64,000 nucleotides of DNA from Sorangium cellulosum (GTDB taxonomy: Bacteria; Myxococcota_A; Polyangia; Polyangiales; Polyangiaceae): NCBI RefSeq assembly GCF_004135735.1, contig NZ_CP012670.1, positions 10,558,501-10,622,500 of the forward strand. The letters run 5' to 3'. A program made the position numbers and the translations under genes. Shown one piece after another: positions 1-6,888 of this stretch; position 1 is the stretch's first letter; each line of letters starts with the position of its first letter. The notes under the pieces were generated by a model. The model was not told where the DNA came from. It worked only from the letters and a program-made list of their open reading frames with translations, and ran no database searches.

Positions 1-2
1 AC

Positions 3-125
3 GACGCCGCGAACCCGACGGCGATCGTGCTCTGCGATGACACGTGCGCCGTGGTGCAGGCGGACGTCGAGGTGTCCCTGGGGGTCGACTTCACCTGCGA
101 GGACGTGATCGTGGTCCCGCGGTGA
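3..125 (+). CDS. C-terminal end of a secreted vWA-like protein (5' end outside window)
   Basis: The first bases read in one frame as about 40 residues ending at TGA 123-125, with a Cys-Asp-Asp-Thr-Cys pair near the start, then Val-Gln-Ala-Asp, a beta-rich stretch and another Cys. Many myxobacterial von Willebrand factor A lipoproteins end in this kind of Leu-Cys-x3-Cys-x3-Gln-Ala-Asp segment followed by a last Cys. That resemblance is from memory, not a search. Only the tail is visible, so neither start nor domain content can be given. It is followed at once by a repeat array. Confidence 0.5.
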   Translation, partial: DAANPTAIVLCDDTCAVVQADVEVSLGVDFTCEDVIVVPR

Positions 126-150
126 TCGCGACGGCGGCGGCGGCGGCGGC

Positions 151-590
151 GACCCGACCCAGGTTGGGGGCGGGGCGGCGGCGACCGGCGGCGACCCGAC
201 CCAGGTTGGGGGCGGGGCGGCGGCGACCCGACCCAGGTTGCGGCGGCGACCCGACCCAGGTTGCGGCGGCGATCCGACCCAGGTTGGGGGCGGGGCGGCG
301 GCGACCCGACCCAGGTTGGGGGCGGCGCGGCGGCGCGGCGCGGTGGCGGCGGGGCGACCCGACCCAGGTTGGCGGCGACCCGACCCAGGTTGAGGCGGAC
401 CCGACCCAGGTTGAGGCGGCGGCGACCCGGATTGGCGTGGTCCGCGGGGCGACCTGACCACCTGACCCAGGTTGCGACCTGACCACCTGACCCAGGTTGG
501 GGCAACCCGACCTGACCACCTGATCCAGGTTGGGGCAACCCGGACCCAGGTTGGGGCAACCCGGGGGCAACCCGGGGGCAAGCCGTCCTG
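151..590. repeat. Left array of the 17-bp repeat CGACCCGACCCAGGTTG
   Basis: About nine near-exact copies of CGACCCGACCCAGGTTG lie between 151 and 415, separated by short GC-rich spacers (GGGGGCGGGGCGGCGG type). At least four diverged copies follow to about 555, such as CCTGACCCAGGTTG and CCTGATCCAGGTTG. The three forward frames stay partly open only because the spacers are so GC-rich, and the translations are Arg/Pro/Gly repeats with no domain. The same repeat in reverse complement forms a second array at 3863-4200, so the arrays face each other across the RAYT/IS block. Confidence 0.85.
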
Positions 591-1116
591 GTTGGCGGGC
601 CACGCCGATTGGCGAGATCGCCCTCGGAATCGCGGCGTGGCCGACAAGATTATCAAGGCGCGTGGCTCCTCGATCCACTATGGCCGCGAACGCGGCGAGC
701 CGCCGCATGCTGGCGATGGCTTGACCCCCCCGTCCCAGACCTGATTGGCATTCATCATGAGGTTGCGATACGCTCCGATTTCGTCACGGACGATCTGTGT
801 CCTGCGGGTGTCGTCGCCGACGCTCGACGCTCGCTCCAAGCTTGATCTTGAAATGCGGAAAGCCGCGCGCGATTCCCTCGCAGCACAGGCGGCGCAGCTT
901 GGCATACGAGTAGCCGAGCCAACCTACCGAGGTTGTGTAGGCGGTGTAGGCGGGAAAGCCGGGCTCCCCCATCTCCTCCTCGCGCGCTCCGCGGGGGGGC
1001 GCGTTCCGGCGGCGCCTGTCGAGCGCCTCCTCAGGGCTGAGCACATCCGTGATGTAGCGGAAGCTGACGCAGCGGACGTTCTCGTCGATTGGGTTCAGAC
1101 ACGACCCATCCCTCAC
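586..1116 (-). pseudogene. Remnant of an L-fuconate dehydratase (enolase superfamily)
   Basis: Read on the minus strand, three pieces in different frames line up with successive parts of L-fuconate dehydratase (ENOSF1/FucD-like, mandelate-racemase class). From 1116 there is VRCVSFRYITD followed by GWLGYSYAKLRRLC and HFKIKLGA. Near 810-750 there is QIVRDEIGAYRNLM and NANQVWD. At about 660-586 there is LVGHAAIPRAISPIGVA. In the intact family these follow in this order inside the barrel domain. At least two frame shifts and missing stretches separate them, and both ends are absent. The decay runs straight into the repeat array. Confidence 0.75.
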
Positions 1117-2154
1117 CCCGCATGGCGAGCACTCTCTCTGGGCCTACCCAAGCCGAGCGCAGCCCGCGGTGTGCAACCCAGGACGAACGCAGGCGGCGCG
1201 GTGCTAAGCTCGCCTGGCGGTGCGGAACGATTCCATCGGCCCCGGAAGGGTCTCCGGCGCTTCGCGTACGCCTCGTGCGTGAGCGGCGCGGCTCATGCGG
1301 CGAGCGTCACGTCTATGGCACAGGCGCTGCTTACAGAGGCGCCGTGAAACACGCGCATCCACCACGTCCCCGCCGGAAATAGGGCGCTGCGAACGTCGGC
1401 ACGCCATCGTTCCAGCGCCGCGCGGTACGACGAACGGAACGCTCGCACGGTGGCAGCAGCGGCTCGGCATGCGTCTCCCTGTTCACGGCCGACCGCGAAT
1501 GTCGGGTTGCGCACACGCTGCCGCTCGAAGCTCGTGGCTCGCTCGTACGGGGAGACCTCGCTGGCTCGCTCGGCGCCCAGGAAGCCGACCTCTTGCCGCT
1601 CCGCTTCGGCATGCGCCTGCGCTTCCAGGCGCTCGAGCTCGGCAGCGACCTGATGGCGAAAGCCCTCCGCGGCCTCGTGGTCAATGTCCGGCGGCAGGGC
1701 GAGCGGGAGTGTTGCTTGCTCGATCCACTGGGGATTCTCTGGATCGAGATATGCCGAGGGGCGCGTGGCGTGGAGCACGCCACGGCCGAGCTCCCCGGCA
1801 TCCACTTTGATGCCCGGCCATTCTCTCGCGTGCCGGACCAGGCCAGCGGCAACGGGGTTTGCGAGCACGTAGGCGATCTTCTCGACCATCGCCGCCTGCG
1901 TCAGCAGCCGTACCACACTCGTGGGTTCATGGTCCCATACCGGTCCCTCCCACTTGCGCAGCACCTTGGTGCCCAGCGCGACGAGGCGATGGAAGAACTG
2001 CAGGAAACGTGGCAGCACGCCATGCACATCGGTCACGACCAGGTGCAGATGCGTCGACATCGCGCAGAGAGCATGAACCTCGACACCATAACGGCGGGCC
2101 GAGACAGCGAGGGCGTAGACCAACAGCTGGTTGATGGCCGCATCGGGGCGCAAC

Positions 2155-3626
2155 CTGAGGGATCCCCTCATTATCGCAGCGAAATCTGGCGAATTGATGG
2201 TCACATCGAATCACTCCACGGTAGGCACATGTACGATCATTGGCGACATGACCATCGAACCCCTGAGCTTCATGGACGTCGAAGCGAAGAGTTGCGTCAT
2301 GCGAGTGAGAAATCGTCGTCGCTGGTCGGAATATACATTGGTAGGAGGCGACCAGCGAGCTTACCGCATGCGCCGTTGGTTCGAGCGACATCATGACGAC
2401 TCTCGCGAAGGACGCGCACAAGCCTGCCGCACATGGCTCCGCGTCTGCGCCGCCTAAGCAGACCATCCGTCCGAAAATCGACCAGAAGTACATCCAGGCC
2501 TTCGTCGAGAATTTGTTCGGCGATGACCTGCACGCGATGCGCGTCCTGTCGCTCGCGAACGGCGTCGTTGGCGTCCTGCAGGCGGCGGTGCTGGCCATCC
2601 ATGCCATCGGCCAAGCGTATGCGAAGGTCGCCAACATCAAACCGAAGAGTGGGGTCAAGCAGGTCGACCGGCTGCTGAGCAATACCGGCATCGACGTGTT
2701 TCATTCCCTGAGGTCGTGGGTACAGTTCGTGATCGGGGTCCGCAAAGAGATTGTGGTCGCATTGGACTGGACGGACTTCGAGAAGGACGACCACACGACG
2801 CTCTGCGCCTACCTTGTGACGCGGCATGGTCGTGCGACGCCGCTGGCATGGAAGACGGTAAAGAAGTCCGCGTTAAAAGGTACCCAGAAGGACCACGAAT
2901 ACGAGCTCATCGAGTGGCTTCACGGCGCCATCGACGAGACGGTCGAGGTCGTTCTGCTCGCCGACCGGGGCTTCGGCGATCGCAAGCTCTACGACTTTTT
3001 GGAGTTCATCGGCTGGAACTTCGTCATCCGTTTCCGCGGTTGTATCGTCGTCGAGAACGCGGTCGGGGAAGCGAGGCCCGCCGACGCCTGGGTGCCCGCG
3101 AGCCGCCGCGCCACGATGCTGCGCGATGTGCGCGTCACCGACGACCGCGCAAAGGTTCCAGCCATCGTCCTTGTTCACGCACCGAAGATGAAGGAGGCGT
3201 GGTGTCTGGCCACAACGCTTTCGGATCGCAAGGCGGGCGACATCGTCAAGCTCTACGGCAAGAGGTTCACGATCGAGGAGACGTTTCGAGACATCAAGGA
3301 CAACCACTTCGGGATGGGCCTCTCCGCCACGCACATCCGCAACGCCGGGCGGCGCGATCGGCTGCTGCTGCTCGCGGCTATCGCCCATGCGCTCTTGACG
3401 CTGCTCGGCGCTGCGAGCGAGGAAGCCGGTCTCGATCGATACCTAAAGGTCAATACGGTCAAGCGCCGCACACACTCGCTCTATCGCCAGGGGCTCTACT
3501 GGTACGACTGCCTTCCCACCTTGCGCGAGGACTGGCTTCGGCCCCTCATGATTGCCTTTGACCGCATCGTCCGGGAGCACGCCGTCTTCCGCGAGATCTT
3601 CGGTATTATTTGAGGGGATTCCCCAG
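2155..3626 (+). mobile_element. IS4-family insertion sequence, complete, 1472 bp
   Basis: The ends are CTGAGGGATCCCCTCA (2155-2170) and, read inward from the other side, CTGGGGAATCCCCTCA (3626-3611): 14 of 16 bases match. The flanks carry the same 9 bp, GGGCGCAAC, at 2146-2154 and 3627-3635, which is a target-site duplication. It encodes one transposase (2393-3613) and has a 222-bp leader before it. Because the duplication is still perfect and the split RAYT frame is undamaged at the junction, the insertion looks recent. No second copy of the element is in the window. Confidence 0.93.
2393..3613 (+). CDS. IS4-family DDE transposase
   Basis: Cuts and joins the ends of the surrounding insertion sequence. 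The 406-residue protein has a DDE catalytic core: D125 in VALDWTDF, D191 in LLADRGFGDR, and E295 inside the IS4 signature Y288-x2-R291-x3-E295-x6-K302 (YGKRFTIEETFRDIK). Length is normal for IS4-group enzymes and the frame is open to a TGA just inside the right terminal repeat, so it looks functional. The ATG at 2393 is the start of the open frame. Transcription would run away from the left end, antiparallel to the RAYT gene it interrupts. Confidence 0.95.
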   Translation: MTTLAKDAHKPAAHGSASAPPKQTIRPKIDQKYIQAFVENLFGDDLHAMRVLSLANGVVGVLQAAVLAIHAIGQAYAKVANIKPKSGVKQVDRLLSNTGIDVFHSLRSWVQFVIGVRKEIVVALDWTDFEKDDHTTLCAYLVTRHGRATPLAWKTVKKSALKGTQKDHEYELIEWLHGAIDETVEVVLLADRGFGDRKLYDFLEFIGWNFVIRFRGCIVVENAVGEARPADAWVPASRRATMLRDVRVTDDRAKVPAIVLVHAPKMKEAWCLATTLSDRKAGDIVKLYGKRFTIEETFRDIKDNHFGMGLSATHIRNAGRRDRLLLLAAIAHALLTLLGAASEEAGLDRYLKVNTVKRRTHSLYRQGLYWYDCLPTLREDWLRPLMIAFDRIVREHAVFREIFGII

Positions 3627-3862
3627 GGGCGCAACAGGAGGTGCCGGCGCAGGACCCGACGGGTGAGGAGGTAGGTCGCGCCTGGAACGATCTCGCGAGG
3701 CTGGCTCATGCGCGGAGTGCACAGACAAGCGTCGTGCCGCGGGCCGGCGTGAGTTATTTCAAGGACTTGTGCCGCTCGTGGGGTGGCGGCCGCCAGTTGT
3801 CTCCAAGTTCCGCCATGCTCGGCCGAGGACGCGAACTGCGCTGGCAGCGTGGGTCGGGCTGG

Positions 3863-4200
3863 GCTCAACCTCGGGCTGGGCTCAACTTGGGTCGGGGGGG
3901 CTTGTGTGGCTGGGCTCAACCTGGCTGGGCTCAACCTGGGTCGGGTCGGCTGGGTCGGGTCGGCTGGGCTCAACCTGGGTCGGGTCGCCAACCCGGTTCG
4001 GGTCGGCTGGGCTCAACCTGGGTCGGGTCGCCAACCCGGTTCGGGTCGCGCAACCTGGTTCGGGTCGCCCGCGCCCGCCAGGTTCGGGTCGCCCGCCGCC
4101 CCCGCAACCAGGTTCGGGTCGCCCAACCAGGTTCGGGTCGCCCGCGGGTCGCCCGTCCCGGGCTCGGGTCGCCCGCGGGTCGCCCCGCCCCGGGTCGCCC
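3863..4200. repeat. Right array of the 17-bp repeat, reverse orientation
   Basis: CAACCTGGGTCGGGTCG, the reverse complement of the left-array unit, recurs with small changes. A sister form AACCCGGTTCGGGTCG or CAACCAGGTTCGGGTCG alternates with it, especially after 3980. The array sits 150 bp upstream of the RAYT start codon and ends 170 bp before the glutathione S-transferase gene. The open frames across it are repeat translations (Gly-Ser-Gly-Arg type) and are not counted as genes. Confidence 0.85.
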
Positions 4201-4315
4201 GCGCCCCTCCCGCCCTCGCTGCGTGGGCCAATGTGTGCGATGGTGGTGGGGACGCGCTCTTGGGGTGCGCTCCTCCTGGCGCAGGGCCACCGCCCGAGTC
4301 ACCCCGGCGATCGCC

Positions 4316-4344
4316 TTGACAGCGGGGAGGACCTCCGGTCTGCT
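4316..4344 (+). promoter_or_regulatory. Possible promoter of the GST gene
   Basis: A perfect TTGACA at 4316-4321 is followed after 17 bp by TCTGCT (4339-4344), a poor -10, or by the overlapping CTGCTA with 18 bp. It ends 29 bp before the GST start. The -35 is good; the -10 is a guess. Confidence 0.35.
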
Positions 4345-4373
4345 AGGCCGCCCTGAAAGCAGGAGGACTTCCG

Positions 4374-5036
4374 ATGATCACGCTCTATGGCGTCGCGTTG
4401 AGCAACTATCACAACAAGGTGAAGCTCGCCCTGCTCGAGAAGGGAATCCCCTTCGTGGAGGAGCAGGCGCCGCCGTCCCAGGACCCGGCGTTCCTGGAGA
4501 AGAGCCCGCTGGGCAGGATCCCGTTCATCAAGCGATCGGGCTCCGACGACTGTCTCATCGAGTCCCAGCCGATCGTCGAGTACATCGAGGCCATCGGGCC
4601 GAAGGAGAACCGCCTGCTGCCCGCCGACCCCTGGGAGGCGGCGCAGTGTCGCGCGATCATGTCCGTCATCGACTCCAGCATCGACGGCCCGATTCGCCCC
4701 GTGCTGCCCGCCGCGTTCTTCGGCGCGAGCACGACGCCCGAGCAGGTGGCCCACGCGCAGCAGGGCGTCCAGCGCGGCATCAACGGCCTCAAGCGCATGG
4801 CGAAGTTCAGCCCTCACCTCGCCGGCAGCGAGCTCACCTACGCGGATATCGCCGCGATCACGGTCATGCCGCTCGCCGGCCTGGTGCTCAAGACGCTCTC
4901 CGGCAAGGATCCTTACGACGACTGGCCGCAGCTGCACAGCTACTTCGCGCTGCTGCGACAGCGCCCCCACGTGCAGAAGGTCGAGGCCGAAGCCGCCCAG
5001 TCGTTCCAGGCCTTCCTGGCCAGCCGGCGCAAGTAA
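4374..5036 (+). CDS. Glutathione S-transferase family protein
   Basis: Likely a cytosolic dimeric GST that conjugates glutathione to electrophiles or reduces peroxides. The 220-residue protein begins with a thioredoxin-fold domain (MITLYGVALSNYHNKVKLAL). It has the Ile/Val-Pro turn at GRIPFI and a Glu-Ser pair (CLIESQPIVEYIE) that binds the glutathione gamma-glutamyl group. From about residue 90 an all-helical domain follows, including the conserved LTYADIAAI motif. The ATG at 4374 has a strong Shine-Dalgarno AGGAGGA 8 bp upstream. It stands alone, with decayed genes on both sides. Confidence 0.92.
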   Translation: MITLYGVALSNYHNKVKLALLEKGIPFVEEQAPPSQDPAFLEKSPLGRIPFIKRSGSDDCLIESQPIVEYIEAIGPKENRLLPADPWEAAQCRAIMSVIDSSIDGPIRPVLPAAFFGASTTPEQVAHAQQGVQRGINGLKRMAKFSPHLAGSELTYADIAAITVMPLAGLVLKTLSGKDPYDDWPQLHSYFALLRQRPHVQKVEAEAAQSFQAFLASRRK

Positions 5037-5349
5037 CGATGACGGGCCGCGGCGGTGCGTGCGCGTGCGCTGCGCGCGACCGCCTCGGCGGCTGCCTTTC
5101 CCGGTCTCCGGAAGGGACCGGGGATCTCGACCTCGGTGGCAAAGGGCAACCTCGGTGGCAAAGGGCACGTCGAGCCTCGGCTTGCCCTCCTCGTCTCAGG
5201 TGAGCTTCTGCGCGCGCCTCGTGCGCTTCGTGTCACACCCGCCGTCCACGCCCCCGTTGGCGTGGTCGAGGATCCCGGGCTCGGCGCCGTCAGACACCGT
5301 CCTCGAGCCATCGTGTTTCGGCCCACAAGCGGGGCCGGCGTCGAGCGCC

Positions 5350-5609
5350 GTGCTGGTCAAGGTCCGAAGCGGCCAGGTCTCGACGACCGACGGGCCGTTC
5401 GCCGAGACCAAGGAGCTGGCCTCGAGCCCATGGATGCGCTCGACGCGCGCGGCGAGCTCCGCGATTACCGGTTCCTGCACTCGGCGCGCGCCGAGCTCCT
5501 GCGCAAGCTCGGCCGCAACGGGGACGCGCGCGCCGCGTACCGGCGCGCGCTCGAGCTCACGATGCAGGAGGCGGAGCGGTGATTCCTGCAGAAGCGCTTG
5601 AAGGAGATG
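5350..5609 (+). pseudogene. Remnants of a YCII-domain gene and an ECF sigma factor gene
   Basis: 5350-5415 encodes VKVRSGQVSTTDGPFAETKE, the hallmark core of YCII-related proteins. From about 5430, in another frame, comes LRDYRFLHSARAELLRKLG and ARAAYRRALELT, the C-terminal end of the SigJ-like ECF sigma factors that are usually encoded next to a YCII gene. That frame hits TGA at 5580-5582, yet the following codons (FLQKRLKEM) continue the family sequence, so the stop is a nonsense change. Everything between the two motifs is missing, so this is a collapsed two-gene locus. Directly repeated 19-mers (CTCGGTGGCAAAGGGCA type) lie at 5132-5169. Confidence 0.7.
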
Positions 5610-5617
5610 GAGGATCT

Positions 5618-6013
5618 ATGCTGAACGGTGGTTGTTACTGCGGGGCCGTGCGCTTCGAGGTCGACGATGCGTTCCTCTATGCGTTCTACTGCCACTGCTC
5701 GAGGTGCCGGCGGCGTACCGGCGCGGCCTGCGCCGCCATCGGCGGGATCGAGATCGACAAGGTCCGCATCGCCGAGGGGCGCGACCAGCTCTTGAAGGTC
5801 GACGAATCCGAGGACGGGTACCGCTGCCTCTGCAAGCGGTGTTTCTCGCCCATGGTCGACGTGATTCGCGAGCACAGGTTCGCCCACGTGCAGCTCGGCA
5901 CGCTCTCCGGCGCACCGGCGCGTCGACCCGATCATCACATCTACGTCGGCTCGAAGGCGGCCTGGCATTCGATCACGGACGCGCTCCCTCAGTTCGAGGA
6001 GCTGCCGCCGTAG
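5618..6013 (+). CDS. GFA-family (glutathione-dependent formaldehyde-activating-like) zinc protein
   Basis: A 131-residue CENP-V/GFA domain protein that binds zinc through GGCYCGAVRFEV near the N-terminus, YCHCSRCRRRTG around residue 27 and LCKRCFSPM around residue 72. The family includes S-hydroxymethyl-glutathione synthase, but most members have no proven reaction. The ATG at 5618 is chosen because AAGGAGATGGAGG lies just upstream and the family normally starts at this point. The gene begins right after the decayed sigma-factor tail and was probably once its downstream neighbour. A triple palindrome follows the stop codon. Confidence 0.9.
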   Translation: MLNGGCYCGAVRFEVDDAFLYAFYCHCSRCRRRTGAACAAIGGIEIDKVRIAEGRDQLLKVDESEDGYRCLCKRCFSPMVDVIREHRFAHVQLGTLSGAPARRPDHHIYVGSKAAWHSITDALPQFEELPP

Positions 6014-6089
6014 GACGGCGTGCGCACGCCGTCTGTCGGAGGACGGCGTGCGCACGCCGTCTGTCGGAGGACGGCGTGCGCACGCCGTC
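6014..6089. repeat. Three tandem copies of a perfect 20-bp palindrome
   Basis: GACGGCGTGCGCACGCCGTC occurs at 6014-6033, 6042-6061 and 6070-6089, spaced by TGTCGGAG (period 28 bp). Each copy is self-complementary and starts on the last base of the GFA stop codon. It ends 30 bp before the stop of the convergent FMN reductase gene. It could act as a bidirectional terminator or as a small multi-site protein target; there is no T-tract. Confidence 0.9.
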
Positions 6090-6119
6090 CGAGGCCCGCC
6101 GCGTCGGGCGCCCCGTCGC

Positions 6120-6731
6120 CTACATCCCGTAGGGGTGCTTGGCCAGGTCGATGACCCCGCTCGCGCGGACCTGCCTCAGCGCCTTCCCGTACTGCACGAG
6201 GATCCCCAGCGCGTAGTGGAGCCGCTCGCGGATGCGCTCGTCGTCAGCGGATTGCGGCGCCGACACGTCGTTGAAGAGCTCGCGCACGTTGCGGATGATC
6301 ACGTGGTCCGGGATGTAGCAGAGGTAGGTGTTCTTGTAGCTGCTCATGCGCAGCTCGGCGATCGGATAGGCGCCGCCGGCGCTCGCGGAGACCGCGACGA
6401 TGAGCGCGGGCTTGTGCGCGAGCTCGCCGCGCGTGCAGAGGAGAAAGAAGTTCTTCAGCCCGGCGGGGACCATGCCGCTCCACTCCGGCGTCACGATGAC
6501 GAACGCGTCGGACGAGGCGAGCTGCGCGGAGATGGGGGACCAGAGGCGCTCCCATTTCTCGGAGGGCTGCCACGCCTCCGGATCCCAGAGCGGGAGCGGG
6601 TTGTCGGCGAGATCGAGCGAGTAGGTGGAGGCCACGTCGGCGACCGAGGTCAGCTTGTGCTGCACGTAGCGGGCGACCTTGCCCGACTCGGATCCGGCGC
6701 GGTGACTGCCTGAGATAATCGCAAGCTTCAT
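6120..6731 (-). CDS. NADPH-dependent FMN reductase family protein
   Basis: Flavodoxin-like oxidoreductase of 203 residues. The phosphate-binding loop is MKLAIISGSHRAGSESGK, with the GSxRxxSxS pattern of this family; TPEWSGMVPAGLKNFF is the flavin-site loop (PEYN-like) and VSASAGGAYPI follows in the next strand. It probably reduces flavins or quinones with NAD(P)H. The start is the ATG at 6731 because the family begins directly with the first beta strand; the open frame continues upstream without homology. Its start faces the histidine-kinase gene, so the two are divergent. The tail (VRASGVIDLAKHPYGM) is unassigned. Confidence 0.88.
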   Translation of the reverse strand: MKLAIISGSHRAGSESGKVARYVQHKLTSVADVASTYSLDLADNPLPLWDPEAWQPSEKWERLWSPISAQLASSDAFVIVTPEWSGMVPAGLKNFFLLCTRGELAHKPALIVAVSASAGGAYPIAELRMSSYKNTYLCYIPDHVIIRNVRELFNDVSAPQSADDERIRERLHYALGILVQYGKALRQVRASGVIDLAKHPYGM

Positions 6732-6888
6732 AGGGGGTGCTGTGCGTCGTGCGGGCGCCGCTTTCGCGCGCGCTCGCTGTCCTGGGTTGAGGGTCCGAAG
6801 CGACGGGATGCTACCGTGTCCTGGCGCGGCCGCCCAGCGCCCCGCTCGATCGATTCCTCCGCTGCGGGCGGCGCGCCGTTGGTCTACG

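Larger units (their letters stand above)
1293..3709 (-). pseudogene. RAYT-type Y1 transposase gene split by an IS element
   Basis: The N-terminal codons are at 3709-3636 (start ATG 3709, MSQPREIVPGATYLLTRR) and the rest at 2154-1293. If the IS and one copy of the 9-bp duplication are removed, the two parts join in frame as RRHLLLRPDAAINQLL and give a 311-residue protein. This is the REP-associated tyrosine transposase family: an HUH motif (H60-L-H62 in STHLHLVV) and the typical AYVLANPVAAGLV helix carrying the likely catalytic Tyr. In life these enzymes cut single-stranded REP palindromes. As it stands the gene should be inactive, although the larger part (residues 26-311) is still open. The long C-terminal tail is Ala/Arg/Glu-rich. 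Confidence 0.88.

Noticed and set aside
3641..5203. Long plus-strand open frame running through the right 17-mer array into the GST region
   Set aside because: It is open only because of repeats and GC bias; its translation is Gly/Ser/Arg repeat text, and the GST gene in another frame is clearly the real gene.
5196..5480. Minus-strand frame ending GGVDGGCDTKRTRRAQKLT
   Set aside because: It looked slightly like the end of a secreted protein, but it overlaps the better-supported YCII signature and no family match could be named.
6014..6119. CRISPR array suspected because of three spaced repeats
   Set aside because: The spacers are identical (TGTCGGAG) and only 8 bp long, and there are no cas genes; it is a tandem palindrome.
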